From contig DAIDBD010000082.1 in assembly GCA_027310305.1 (NCBI GenBank), positions 1 to 50,809 of the forward strand: a stretch of DNA of 50,809 nucleotides, in the 5' to 3' direction. A program made the position numbers and the translations under genes. This DNA is from Herminiimonas sp. GTDB lineage: Bacteria; Pseudomonadota; Gammaproteobacteria; Burkholderiales; Burkholderiaceae_D. Below are positions 8,707 through 17,271 of the stretch, one piece after another. Within the stretch, counting starts at the first letter, position 1; each line of letters begins with the position of its first letter. Below the pieces are notes generated by a model. It did no database searches. It worked only from the letters and a program-made list of their open reading frames with translations, and had not been told where the DNA came from.

Positions 8707-9591
8707 ATGATCGCTTCTCATCAACGAATCCGCAGAAGGTTGATCAAAGCTGGCGTCGCTTCGCTCGGCTTCGCCTTTGCGCATTCCTCGGCGTATGCCA
8801 ATGCGGATCGCGTTCTGATCGGTACCACGCCTGTATTCCTTGACGACCAACTGGGATTCCTGGAGGCCTGGCGTGAATATCTTCAGGCGAGGCTCAATCG
8901 CCCGGTAGGTTTCGTTCAACGCGGCAGTTACCGGGAGGTGGCGGATCTTCTACTCGAAGGCTCCATCGATTGCGCATGGCTATGCGGCTTTCCTTATGTC
9001 CGCTTCCGACAGCGGCTCCAGCTCGTCGTGGTCCCGGCGTTCCTGGGTGTGCCGCTTTACCGGTCATACATGATTGTTCCGGTAGATCAAACGCAAGCTC
9101 GGAGCCTGATCGACATGCGCGGCCACTCGTTCGCTTTTTCCGACCCGCTTTCAAATTCCGGTTTTCTGGTTCCGCGCTATACGCTGTGGTCAAACAATAT
9201 TGATCCGGATCGCCACTTCAGCCGCACACTTTTTACGTTGTCGCACAAGAAGGTAGTCGAGGCGGTCTCCGTCGGCCTGGTCGATGGAGGCTCGGTGGAT
9301 GGATATGTGTGGGAAACACTGGCGAAGACAAGCCCCGAGCAGACACGCAATACGCGGGTCGCATGGAAATCGAAAACCTTCGGCTTCCCGCCGATCGTCG
9401 CGTCCCGGCGGACATCACCTGGCACGATCGAGGTCCTGCGCAATGTCTTCCTCGGCATGTCCGAAGACGATCAGGGCAGAAGCCTGCTCGCCAGACTCAA
9501 TCTGAACGGCTTTGTGGTTTGCGAAGACAAGCTGTTTGATCCGATCGCGCAGATGATGCATGCGCTGATGAAAGCTGGGAAGCTCTTGTGA
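8707..9591 (+). CDS. aioX: Periplasmic arsenite-binding sensor AioX
   Basis: 294 residues of the PhnD-like substrate-binding family. The N-terminus has a twin-arginine-like or Sec export signal (RIRRRLIKAGVASLGFAFAHSSAYA). Cys89 and Cys93 in IDCAWLCGFPYV lie in the region where AioX proteins carry the essential arsenite-binding cysteine. AioX binds As(III) in the periplasm and presents it to the kinase AioS. A GGAG site lies upstream of the ATG. The gene begins the aioXSR operon, divergent from aioBA. Confidence 0.92.
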   Translation: MIASHQRIRRRLIKAGVASLGFAFAHSSAYANADRVLIGTTPVFLDDQLGFLEAWREYLQARLNRPVGFVQRGSYREVADLLLEGSIDCAWLCGFPYVRFRQRLQLVVVPAFLGVPLYRSYMIVPVDQTQARSLIDMRGHSFAFSDPLSNSGFLVPRYTLWSNNIDPDRHFSRTLFTLSHKKVVEAVSVGLVDGGSVDGYVWETLAKTSPEQTRNTRVAWKSKTFGFPPIVASRRTSPGTIEVLRNVFLGMSEDDQGRSLLARLNLNGFVVCEDKLFDPIAQMMHALMKAGKLL

Positions 9592-9610
9592 ATATGCGAG
9601 GCCGGGCGTC

Positions 9611-11092
9611 ATGAGAGGGTATCGCAAGCTGTCGCTGCAGTACAAGCTGCCGATTGCATTCGGGCTGGCCATCGTCGTTACCGCGCTGATCGTTTCAGGC
9701 GTGCTGAGCTGGTACACCTATCGGCAAATGCGGGACGATCTGTTCGTTGACGCGGAAGGAATCAGCAAGACGCTGGCTCGTGGTATCGCACCGTTGATGC
9801 TGAGAGACGAAGTGTGGCAAGCGTACGAAAGCGTTGTCGCGCCATTGACCACGGCGTCCGGCAACAAAGCCGGGCAGAAGCTCGTCATTGTGCTGGACAA
9901 GAACCGGCGTATCTTCGTGTCGAGTCAGCCGAGAGCTTTTCCGATGCAACGCCGGTTGGTCGACTTGAATGCGGAATATCGACCGATACTGAATCGGCTG
10001 AGTCCCGACAAGATTCTTACGTGGTATCAGAAAACCGGCCCGCTTGCTGGACATGTCTTTGTCGCCGCGCCCATCCTGGCGGAAGACGGGCTGCCGCTCG
10101 GAACTGTGATCGTTCGATTCGCCGATACCCTTTTTCTTGACCGGTTTAACGAAGCAGGACGCCGCGCGGCACTGGCGACGCTGGCCACGGTACTGCTGCT
10201 GTTGCCCCTAGGCTGGGGCTTTTCCAAACGCCTCGCGGAGCCGCTGGTCGCACTGCGCCGGCGCATGGCCGGCCTTCCCGGGCAGGCCGGGATGGCGATC
10301 GAAGCATCGCATGGCCAATTCCGCAGCGACGAGATCCAGGATCTGTCGGACCAGTTCGACCACATGAAGGCGGAGCTGGCGAAGAATGAACTGTTGAAGA
10401 CCCGAATCGCAGCGGCGGACCGGCTTGCCGCCATCGGACGACTGGCGGCGGGAATCGCGCATGAGATCAATAATCCGCTGGGTGGCATGATCAACGCGGT
10501 GAACACATTTGAACGGTTCGGCGAAAGCAAGGAACTGGCCGCAAAGACGACGTCGCTGCTCAAACGCGGATTGGCGCAAATCAAGGAAACGGTTGGTGCC
10601 ATGCTGGTGGAGGCGCGGCTTGAGTCCCGAGCCTTCACGCCGGAGGATATCGACGACTTGAAAACGCTAGTCGGCGCCGACCTCGCGACGAAACCGGTGC
10701 ATATCGTTTGGAACGTGAATATCGATGCGCCGATTGCATTGCCGGCGACACCGCTGCGACAGCTCATTCTCAATTTATTGCTGAACGCCATTGCCGCCTC
10801 CGACCAAAACGGCGTGGTGCAATGCAGTCTTCATTTCGAAGATGGCATGCTTGCCATTACGGTGCGCAATAGCGGCAAGCAAGTCCCGCAGGACCGCCTG
10901 CTGAAGCTGTTCGAACCTTATGAAGCGGAAAGCTCTTCCGGCAATGGCCTAGGGCTCTGGGTCTGCTACCAGATTGTTCAGCAACTGAACGGCGTCATCA
11001 GCGTGAACTCCGAAGGCAAATTCACGGCCTTCGTCGTCGAGCTGCCTGCAAGGCAGGAGGCCGGCCGCCAGATGGAGGAATCAGAATCATGA
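9611..11092 (+). CDS. aioS: Sensor histidine kinase AioS
   Basis: 493 residues. A first membrane helix (about residues 17-40) and a second (about 190-210) enclose a periplasmic sensor domain. A HAMP-like linker, the phospho-acceptor H-box (GIAHEINNPLGG) and the ATPase boxes (LILNLLLNAIAAS, NGLGLWVCYQIVQQLNG) follow. It should autophosphorylate on the H-box histidine in response to AioX-arsenite and pass the phosphate to AioR. The stop overlaps the aioR start as ATGA. Confidence 0.95.
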   Translation: MRGYRKLSLQYKLPIAFGLAIVVTALIVSGVLSWYTYRQMRDDLFVDAEGISKTLARGIAPLMLRDEVWQAYESVVAPLTTASGNKAGQKLVIVLDKNRRIFVSSQPRAFPMQRRLVDLNAEYRPILNRLSPDKILTWYQKTGPLAGHVFVAAPILAEDGLPLGTVIVRFADTLFLDRFNEAGRRAALATLATVLLLLPLGWGFSKRLAEPLVALRRRMAGLPGQAGMAIEASHGQFRSDEIQDLSDQFDHMKAELAKNELLKTRIAAADRLAAIGRLAAGIAHEINNPLGGMINAVNTFERFGESKELAAKTTSLLKRGLAQIKETVGAMLVEARLESRAFTPEDIDDLKTLVGADLATKPVHIVWNVNIDAPIALPATPLRQLILNLLLNAIAASDQNGVVQCSLHFEDGMLAITVRNSGKQVPQDRLLKLFEPYEAESSSGNGLGLWVCYQIVQQLNGVISVNSEGKFTAFVVELPARQEAGRQMEESES

Positions 11093-12432
11093 AAATACAC
11101 ATCTGCCTCGTCGAAGATGACGACATCATGGGGGAATCGCTGGTCGATCGATTCCGTCTCGAGGGCATGGAGGTATCCTGGTTCCGTGACGCGCGGAAAG
11201 CCATGGACCGCATCCGGCAACAGCCGTTTAACATCGTGATCAGCGATATTCGATTGCCCGACATGGAGGGCGATTCCATGTTTCGGTTGCTGACGGACAG
11301 TGTCGTCGATCTGCCGCCGTTCATCTTCATCACGGCCTTCGGCACGATCGTGCGGGCGGTCGAGTTGCTCAAGCTCGGCGCCGTCGACTATGTGTGCAAG
11401 CCGTTCGATATCGAAGACTTGCTGCGTAAAATCAGCCAGTACCAGCGGCCGGCGGTTCAGGTTGCGCCTGTCGAGAGACTCCATCGCGGCACGTCTCCCG
11501 CCATGATGAAGCTACGTGCCCTGTTGCCGAAATACGCGAAGAGTCCGGAAACGGTGCTGATCACCGGAGAGTCGGGCGTCGGCAAAGAGTTTTTCGCAAG
11601 GCTGTTGCATGACATAGATGCCAAGCGTTCCGCGAGCCCCTTTGTTGCGATCAACTGCGCGGCGATTCCTGAAACCCTGGTGGAGTCCGAGCTGTTCGGA
11701 CACGAACGGGGCGCTTTTACTGGTGCAACCAAAACGAAACGCGGGGCGTTCGAGCAGGCCGGAACCGGAATCCTGTTCCTGGATGAGATAGGCGACCTGA
11801 GTTTGTCTTCGCAGGTCAAGATTCTCCGCGTCCTGCAGGACCGGTCCTTGCGACGGGTCGGGAGCGAGCAATCGGTTCCACTTTTTTGCAGGGTAATGGC
11901 GGCGACCAATCGTCCCATCGCGGAAAATGTGGGTAAAGGCCTCTTTCGAGAAGACCTGCTTTATCGAATCAACGCGCTTCAGTTGGCGGTGCCCTCACTT
12001 CGGGAGCGCCGGGACGAGATTTTGCCGCTCGCACGAGACTTCCTGGACGCATGCAACAAGCGGGATGACGATGATGCAAAGTCGTTTGGCGCCGGGGCCG
12101 AAGCCGCGCTGGCCACATACGACTGGCCCGGCAATGTTCGGGAATTGAAGAACACTGTTGAGCGCGCCTATCTGCTTGCCGACGGTCGCTTGATTGAACG
12201 CGGACATCTCTTCGATGAGTGGACGGGTGAAAGCCATAGCGACATGGAAGTCGACGCTGGATTGGCAGGTTATCTGGTGCAGCAGGAACGCGCGTATCTT
12301 GTTGAACAGTTGGTTCGCCATGGCTGGCGGATTGCCAAAACAGCCGGTGCGATTGGCATCAGCCGCAAAGGCCTTTGGGAAAAGATGCGTCGTCACGATA
12401 TTCTGGTGCCATCGGCCGGAATTGATAGTTGA
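11089..12432 (+). CDS. aioR: Sigma-54-dependent response regulator AioR
   Basis: 447 residues in three parts. The receiver domain (about 1-120) has EDDD, the phospho-acceptor Asp in ISDIRLPD and the conserved Lys in VCKPFD. The AAA+ domain has Walker A GESGVGKE, the sigma-54 contact loop GAFTGA, and Walker B LFLDEIGD. The C-terminal helix-turn-helix is Fis-like (RIAKTAGAIGISRKGLWEKMRRH). It activates RpoN promoters by ATP hydrolysis, and the promoter in front of aioB is of this class. It overlaps aioS by four bases. Confidence 0.96.
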   Translation: MKIHICLVEDDDIMGESLVDRFRLEGMEVSWFRDARKAMDRIRQQPFNIVISDIRLPDMEGDSMFRLLTDSVVDLPPFIFITAFGTIVRAVELLKLGAVDYVCKPFDIEDLLRKISQYQRPAVQVAPVERLHRGTSPAMMKLRALLPKYAKSPETVLITGESGVGKEFFARLLHDIDAKRSASPFVAINCAAIPETLVESELFGHERGAFTGATKTKRGAFEQAGTGILFLDEIGDLSLSSQVKILRVLQDRSLRRVGSEQSVPLFCRVMAATNRPIAENVGKGLFREDLLYRINALQLAVPSLRERRDEILPLARDFLDACNKRDDDDAKSFGAGAEAALATYDWPGNVRELKNTVERAYLLADGRLIERGHLFDEWTGESHSDMEVDAGLAGYLVQQERAYLVEQLVRHGWRIAKTAGAIGISRKGLWEKMRRHDILVPSAGIDS

Positions 12433-12645
12433 GTATCGTTCCATGATTGCCCGGTGCTCATTGCAATGAAGGGCACGCGCAATGGAATCAGTGCACGCAC
12501 TGGAAAGCGCACAGCAGCCGTCCCGGCCCGAATGAGCGGGGAAATCCGGGTAGAGCGGTAGACGGGCGGATTCACCCGAAGCAGCGGCTGGCCATGGCTG
12601 CATAGTTTCTACCTTCGCTGACCACTAAAAATGGGGGGATTACCG

Positions 12646-12780
12646 GTCGAGTGGTTCAACAATCACCGGCTGCTGGAGTCGATCGGCAACATCCCGCTGG
12701 CCGAGGCCGAAGCAAAGTACGATCTGCAATGCACGGAGTCCGCCAAGTTGGCGCGACTCAATTCAACGAGCCTCCGGTAA
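12646..12780 (+). pseudogene. C-terminal remnant of an IS3-family transposase
   Basis: An open stretch reads VEWFNNHRLLESIGNIPLAE, then AEAKYD..., and ends SLR-stop at 12778-12780. This is the usual end of IS3-family OrfB proteins. Nothing of the rest of the element is evident upstream (12433-12645 holds no recognisable gene). It is not related to the IS3-family copy at 26156. Its last 23 bases overlap the C-terminus of the convergent MFS gene. Confidence 0.8.
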
Positions 12781-14014
12781 AACCGGGGCGGTTCATCCCA
12801 TGAATGAACCAAGCAAAATATCCACACATAAGGAAGACAAACACACCGGATGCCATTTTCAGACCGGAGTCGGCCAGCAGCGGTGAGACAACGCCCGAGA
12901 CAAGAGTCATTATCATTGTCTGGATGAAACCTTGCATCGACGCAGCCATGCCCCGCATTGACGGAAATAGGTCGAGTGTCAGAAGCGTGATGCTGGGCAT
13001 CGCAAGCGACATTCCAACGGTATACAGCATGACGGGCAAGACGACCCAGGGAACGACCGGCGGTAAAAAGGCGTTGTAAGCCAGGTTGAGGACAGTGGCC
13101 ACCAGCATGGTGAAATAACCGTAGCGGACAGTGACGGCCGGCGCAAAGCGTTTTGCGACTTTTCCGGAAAGGTACGCGCCCAGTATGACCCCTGACATGG
13201 CCGGGATGAACAGCCAGCCGAACTGGTCCTGTCGGAGCCCCAGGTATTTGGTGACAAAAACAGGAGCGGACGATACGTACAGGAAAAAGCCGATGAAGTT
13301 GCAGCTCAAGGCCAAGGACAGCAGCCAGAATGGCTTGTTTCCAAGGACTGTACTGTAGCCGCGCATTAGCGCCGCAGGTTTTATCGAAGTCCGCTTTTGA
13401 GGCGGCAGCGTCTCCGGAAGAGAGAAGTAACTGGCCGTCAGCTGAACCGCGCTAAACAGGGCCATGAAGATGAACACGGATTGCCAGGGAAACCAGTTAT
13501 GCAGCCATCCGCCGAATACAGGCGCAATGGCGGGCGCCAACCCGAAAATCATCGTCACCTGCGACAGCAGTTTTTGGGCTTCCGGCCCTTGAAGCCGGTC
13601 ACGGATAACGGCTCGGCCAACGACGCTGCCGGCGCCCACCGACAACCCTTGGAGCGTGCGAAAGAAAAGCAACAGCCCAAGCGAACTGGCAAGCGCGCCG
13701 CCAATGGCTGCCGCCAGATACAGGGCCAGGCCGCCGAGGATAACGGGACGACGGCCAAAGGCATCGGACAGTGGCCCATGCAGCAGCATCATGAAACCGA
13801 AGGCGGCCAGGTAAGCGCTGAGCGTTTGTTGCAGTTCGACCTGCGTGGCGCTAAGACTAACCATCAACGCCGGGAAGAACGGCATGTAGGTTGAAATGGA
13901 AAACGGCCCCAGCATTGTGTAACTGCCGAGCAGCCACGCTAACCAGTTAACGTTGGCCTTGCCGGGCTGGCCGGGACTGGAGTTGCTGCCATTGGCTCGC
14001 GTTGCTGTTTTCAA
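12758..14014 (-). CDS. Bcr/CflA-type MFS efflux permease
   Basis: 418 residues with about 12 membrane segments. The loop LSDAFGRRPVILGG between helices 2 and 3 is the MFS signature, and GLSVGAGSVVGRAVIRD fits the Bcr/CflA drug-resistance subfamily. It probably exports a small organic or metal-complex substrate by proton antiport; the actual substrate is unknown. It is last in a minus-strand operon with the MerP-like and CcdA-like genes. The final codons (GGSLN-stop) lie inside the IS3-family remnant, so the natural C-terminus was probably replaced. Confidence 0.85.
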   Translation of the reverse strand: MKTATRANGSNSSPGQPGKANVNWLAWLLGSYTMLGPFSISTYMPFFPALMVSLSATQVELQQTLSAYLAAFGFMMLLHGPLSDAFGRRPVILGGLALYLAAAIGGALASSLGLLLFFRTLQGLSVGAGSVVGRAVIRDRLQGPEAQKLLSQVTMIFGLAPAIAPVFGGWLHNWFPWQSVFIFMALFSAVQLTASYFSLPETLPPQKRTSIKPAALMRGYSTVLGNKPFWLLSLALSCNFIGFFLYVSSAPVFVTKYLGLRQDQFGWLFIPAMSGVILGAYLSGKVAKRFAPAVTVRYGYFTMLVATVLNLAYNAFLPPVVPWVVLPVMLYTVGMSLAMPSITLLTLDLFPSMRGMAASMQGFIQTMIMTLVSGVVSPLLADSGLKMASGVFVFLMCGYFAWFIHGMNRPGFTGGSLN

Positions 14015-14022
14015 GTCGCGGC

Positions 14023-14304
14023 TTACTTGCGAACGGTAGCAGGGAAGCCGGCATTTTTTGTGGCTTTGACCAGCGTCTCAGTGTTGGTTTTAGCCGGGTC
14101 GAATTTCACGGTCGCGGTCTTTTGGTCCAGGTCCAGCTTTGTGTCTTCGACACCGGGGACATTCTGAAGCGCCTTTTTAACCGTCAGCATGCAGCCGTAG
14201 CATTGAATGTTTTGCAGATCCATGACGGCGATCTGCGACGCGCTGGCAAACGCGTACGACATGGACAAGAACATGGCAAGGCCGAACCGGGCAAGCATTG
14301 ACAT
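14023..14304 (-). CDS. MerP-like periplasmic heavy-metal-binding protein
   Basis: 93 residues: an N-terminal signal peptide (to about residue 22, AFASA) followed by one HMA domain. The metal motif is QCYGC rather than the usual GMTCxxC, but two cysteines with two residues between them are kept. The rest of the fold (VKKALQNVPGV, KTATVKFDP, ATKNAGFPA) is standard. It should bind a soft metal ion in the periplasm. Seven bases separate it from the MFS gene, and the CcdA-like gene lies just upstream. Confidence 0.85.
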   Translation of the reverse strand: MSMLARFGLAMFLSMSYAFASASQIAVMDLQNIQCYGCMLTVKKALQNVPGVEDTKLDLDQKTATVKFDPAKTNTETLVKATKNAGFPATVRK

Positions 14305-14335
14305 CGGATTTCCTTTTATGGTGAAGCGACCAAAT

Positions 14336-15031
14336 TCATGCCGCCAATGCAGGAATAAAAAAGAAGTAGGCGTTCAACATGTACAGGCCCGCGGCAATCA
14401 GGGCGATTCCGCCCAGGGTTTCGAATACACGCGAATATTTTGCAAAGGACTTCAGGTTTTCCAGCCATCCGATAGCCCAGGCGCCCAGCGCAATCGGAAT
14501 CGAGCGGCCGATGGCGAACGCAAGCAGCAGGGTAACGCCGAGCAAAGGGGATCCGATACCAGCCACCGTCCCCAGCAGAACCACCAGCGCCGGTGTGCAA
14601 AACGGACAAACGGCCACCGAAAAAGGCACGCCCAACGCAAACGCACCCCACATGCCTGTCACGCGTTTGGCGCGAAATGACGCGGCCGGAAGCGGCAGAC
14701 GTATCCATCCCGGCCAGAGTAATCCCAACAGAATCAGCAACGGCCCCAGCACAACGCCCCAGTAGCGTCCTAGCATCCCCTCTACCCAGCGCCCGCCGAA
14801 GCCTGCCGCAAAGCCGAGCAGCGCATGCGTGATGATCAACCCGAGGATGAACATGGCACCGTACAGAATCGCTGTGCGCTTTTCCCTTGCCCTCGTGACG
14901 TAAGCGAGCGACACCGGGATCGCCGCTACGGCAACCGGATTGAGGCTAAACAGAAAGCCGGCAAGAAGGCCCGCCCCAGCGGCGGCGAATCCGGCTTGTT
15001 CGACCGTCTGCCGGAGCGCGTCGATATCCAT
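14336..15031 (-). CDS. CcdA/DsbD-like membrane protein with CPFC motif
   Basis: 231 residues with about six membrane helices, related to the cytochrome c biogenesis/DsbD membrane domain. The first-helix cysteine normally found in LSPCxxP is replaced (SLNPVAVAAIP, residues 29-39). The later helix instead holds Cys142 and Cys145 in VAVCPFCTPA. It therefore cannot run the standard CcdA disulfide relay as drawn and may handle metal ions or take electrons differently. It follows the CGRC protein by one base, and the two may form a redox pair. Confidence 0.8.
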   Translation of the reverse strand: MDIDALRQTVEQAGFAAAGAGLLAGFLFSLNPVAVAAIPVSLAYVTRAREKRTAILYGAMFILGLIITHALLGFAAGFGGRWVEGMLGRYWGVVLGPLLILLGLLWPGWIRLPLPAASFRAKRVTGMWGAFALGVPFSVAVCPFCTPALVVLLGTVAGIGSPLLGVTLLLAFAIGRSIPIALGAWAIGWLENLKSFAKYSRVFETLGGIALIAAGLYMLNAYFFFIPALAA

Positions 15032-15032
15032 C

Positions 15033-15293
15033 CTACGCCTCCTGACCGTTGCGCTGCTTCAACGCACTGACCAGCTGTGACGGGGTCGGCAATGATGTGA
15101 AAACCAGTTCCTTGTCGATCGCGAGCGCCGGCAGCGACAGTACGCCAAGCTCGACAGCGTAGTCGAGCTCTTCAAGAGCATTGACTTCTCGCCAGACAAT
15201 ATCCGGAATCGTCCTCTGCGCGCTTGCCTTGAGTTCGTCCCGCGCGGCGGCGCATCGTCCGCAACCTTCAGCGTAGAAAAGTTCCACGTTCAT
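15033..15293 (-). CDS. Small thioredoxin-like protein (CGRC)
   Basis: 86 residues beginning MNVELFYAEGCGRCAAARDEL, a glutaredoxin/thioredoxin-type first strand with a CGRC redox motif; SLPALAID supplies the cis-proline region. No signal peptide is seen, so it is probably cytoplasmic. It is the first gene of the operon ending with the MFS pump and lies behind the MerR-type promoter at 15323-15354. The role is presumably thiol-disulfide exchange or metal transfer with the CcdA-like protein; this is inferred from adjacency. Confidence 0.8.
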   Translation of the reverse strand: MNVELFYAEGCGRCAAARDELKASAQRTIPDIVWREVNALEELDYAVELGVLSLPALAIDKELVFTSLPTPSQLVSALKQRNGQEA

Positions 15294-15322
15294 GATGTCG
15301 ATTTCTCGTTGCCAAAATACGT

Positions 15323-15354
15323 AATGTAAACCTTGAAGTCGACACCAATGTCAA
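15323..15354 (-). promoter_or_regulatory. MerR-type promoter with 20-bp spacer (copy B)
   Basis: On the minus strand TTGACA (15349-15354) and TACATT (15323-15328) are separated by exactly 20 bases, the over-long spacing that MerR-family activators correct. The spacer holds TTGG...CTTCAAGG, nearly the same as copy A at 16473. It would drive the CGRC, CcdA-like, MerP-like and MFS operon with a leader of about 23 bases. Confidence 0.8.
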
Positions 15355-15432
15355 GCATTTTCGGATGGCGAGTTGAAAAGTGTCCGAACGTGGCAAGTGG
15401 TCGGGACGACGGCCCGCTGCCGGCAAGCTGTC

Positions 15433-15801
15433 TTATGAGGGTGATGCCCGCTTGACGGTGTAGTGAATGGTCTGGGCGACGATCTTTCCTTCCCTGATGA
15501 CATAGCTGTCGGCGCCGTCGTCGACACAAGCCTGGCTGCTGCGGCCGTTCCATTCCAGAAAACCCACCTCGCCGGCGACTACGACACTGCGATATTCAAA
15601 AGTTGCATTCGGCAGTTCTCTGCTCAACAAGGCCGCCAGTTGACGCACGCTGTTATGGCCGTAATACACCTCACCCCGCATCAGCACCACGATGTCCTCC
15701 GCATAGTTGCGTGCCAGATCCGCTTCAACGGAGCCGTTCTGGCTTTCCTTCAGGTGATCGTCAAGTACCTCCTTTGGGGAACGATTCGCAGGCTGGTTCA
15801 T
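15433..15801 (-). CDS. SnoaL/NTF2-like protein of unknown function
   Basis: 122 residues from the ATG at 15801, which has a GGAAGAA site upstream; a longer frame to 15843 lacks support. The pattern (DDHLKESQNGSVEADLARNYAEDIVVLM, then RSVVVAGEVGFLEW, SYVIREGKIVAQTIHYTV when read in parts) is that of the cone-shaped NTF2/SnoaL fold, often an isomerase or ligand-binding domain. No substrate can be named. It stands alone between two metal operons. Confidence 0.7.
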   Translation of the reverse strand: MNQPANRSPKEVLDDHLKESQNGSVEADLARNYAEDIVVLMRGEVYYGHNSVRQLAALLSRELPNATFEYRSVVVAGEVGFLEWNGRSSQACVDDGADSYVIREGKIVAQTIHYTVKRASPS

Positions 15802-16014
15802 GTCCGTTCTTCCATCGGTTTTTGCAGCCGGCCCGTAGCGCAATGCCTGATCTGGTTACTTTTCAAGACACGCAGCAAGGCAAAACAATCGCTCGATGCA
15901 TCGTCGAACCAGCTGGCAATACTCGTTCACTATTCCGGAACCACGCTGCCGCTGCAGTTCAGTAAAGCAGAGTGGCTAGCCATGCCGGCTGCCACGCTGC
16001 CGTTCCATCCTACT

Positions 16015-16347
16015 TCAGGCCGTCGCCATTTGCCGGCACGCGCTCGCGCATCGGCGACAAGCGTCCGCGCATTGACGCATGATCCCGGCTTGTCCTTTGT
16101 CGCATTCCACCGCACAGGCGTCGCAAACATCGGCGCAGGTGTTGCAGATGCCCTTGGTCTGCGCCAGGCCGGTCGACGTGCATTTCAGGCACACAACGCA
16201 TGTGTCGGCGCATAGATTGCAGAGCTTGATGCAATCCTTCATATCCGGTTGCTGGTCGATGCATTCGTTCGCGCATTGCAGGCACAGTTTGATGCAATCG
16301 AGCAGGGCGGCGGTCGTGTCGCCGCTCTGCTGGGTTTGGTTGGCCAT
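16015..16347 (-). CDS. Cysteine-rich four-helix (DUF326/Csp-like) protein
   Basis: 110 residues with 18 cysteines, mostly in CxxxC and CxxC spacings along helices (CIKLCLQCANEC, CIKLCNLCADTC, CNTCADVCDAC, CADACRRCASAC). This is the DUF326 family, which includes copper-storage proteins (Csp) that bind many Cu(I) ions inside a four-helix bundle. No signal peptide is visible, so storage or buffering in the cytoplasm is likely. It has an AAGGAG site before the ATG. It is divergent from the HMA/P-type ATPase operon. Confidence 0.88.
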   Translation of the reverse strand: MANQTQQSGDTTAALLDCIKLCLQCANECIDQQPDMKDCIKLCNLCADTCVVCLKCTSTGLAQTKGICNTCADVCDACAVECDKGQAGIMRQCADACRRCASACRQMATA

Positions 16348-16472
16348 ATTGTTCTCCTTGGTAAATGGAATGGGAAGCGGAACCGCCGATTGAAAAGTGT
16401 GGGCGATCCGAGCGGTTCGAACGGTGTCATTTGATTAAGTTCAGCGCAAACGCCGAAAATGCGAAAAAACAC

Positions 16473-16504
16473 TTGACTTTGGAGTTATCTTCAAGGTCTA
16501 GAAT
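16473..16504 (+). promoter_or_regulatory. MerR-type promoter with 20-bp spacer (copy A)
   Basis: TTGACT (16473-16478) and TAGAAT (16499-16504) are 20 bases apart. The spacer carries a dyad, roughly GACTTTGGA facing TCAAGGTC, as expected for a MerR dimer. It lies between the DUF326 gene and the HMA gene and should drive the HMA/P-type ATPase operon. Confidence 0.82.
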
Positions 16505-16551
16505 TGAATCCGTAATCACGTCAAACCGTGACTTGGGGGCTCCTGATTGAG

Positions 16552-16569
16552 CACTGCCCACGGGCAGTG
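16552..16569 (+). other. Hairpin in the leader of the HMA operon
   Basis: CACTGCC-CACG-GGCAGTG forms a perfect 7-bp stem, about 45 bases before the HMA start and downstream of the MerR-type promoter. There is no T-run after it. It may affect mRNA stability or processing. Confidence 0.4.
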
Positions 16570-16613
16570 GCGCATTAATTGTGTTCGCACTTCGACATGC
16601 AAAGGAACAGATC

Positions 16614-16835
16614 ATGAAGACCGTAACACTCAGCATCGATGGCATGCATTGCGATGGCTGCGCGTCAAACGTGCAATTGCTGCTGGAACGCCAGCCAGGC
16701 ATCAGGAAGGCATCCACATCGTTCAAGGACAAGCAGGCGCGGATTCTGTATGACCCGCAGGCGCTCACCGAAGACCAACTGATCCGGATGGTCGAGCGCG
16801 GCGGCTTTCATGTGACCGGCCGCACGCATGAATGA
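16614..16835 (+). CDS. HMA-domain metallochaperone (CopZ-like)
   Basis: 73 residues, a single HMA domain with the GMHCDGC motif, then RQPGIRKASTSFKDKQARILYDP. No signal peptide, so it is a cytoplasmic soft-metal chaperone. The start at 16614 is set by an AAGGA site; a longer frame from 16581 lacks one. It should hand metal to the P-type ATPase encoded just downstream. Its end overlaps the start of the broken CcdA-like gene by eight bases. Confidence 0.9.
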   Translation: MKTVTLSIDGMHCDGCASNVQLLLERQPGIRKASTSFKDKQARILYDPQALTEDQLIRMVERGGFHVTGRTHE

Positions 16836-17242
16836 CGCGGTGCAGTGGATCGCGCTGCCGATCGGGCTGGGCCTGTTCGGTTTCATCGAGCCATGCTCGA
16901 CCGGCAGCAGCCTGCTGTTCATCAAGAAGTGCGGCCATGCTGGGCGCACTGTTTGCCCTCAACATCCCGGCCTGTGCGGCACCGCTGATCGCCGCACTGC
17001 TCGGCATCGCGGCAGCGGGTGGCGCGGGTGGCGTGCCTCTAACGCAGGGCTTTGTTTCAATGGCATTGTTCGGGCTGGCGTTGTCCCTGCCGATTGTCGC
17101 CGTGGCCTCCTTCCCGCGCAGCCGACAAGCGCTAGATCGCCTGGCAAGCCTGGCGCGCCGCATGCCGCGCTGGACCGGGACACTGCTGATCCTGCTGGGC
17201 CTGTGGTCGATCTGGTTTGGTTTATTCGTTTCGCCGGCATAG
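16828..17242 (+). pseudogene. CcdA-like membrane protein with internal deletion and frameshift
   Basis: The 5' part reads MNDAVQWIALPIGLGLFGFIEPCSTGSSLLFIK in one frame, the first helix of a CcdA/DsbD-like protein. From about 16932 the coding sense continues in another frame as LGALFALNIPACAAPLIAALLG and runs to the stop at 17240-17242. In full-length relatives about 90 residues separate these parts, so the middle has been lost and the join is out of frame. Neither frame alone gives a sensible membrane protein. It lies between the HMA gene and the P-type ATPase gene. Confidence 0.8.
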
Positions 17243-17271
17243 GTCCGGTACTGTTTTAAGGGGGTGTGATC

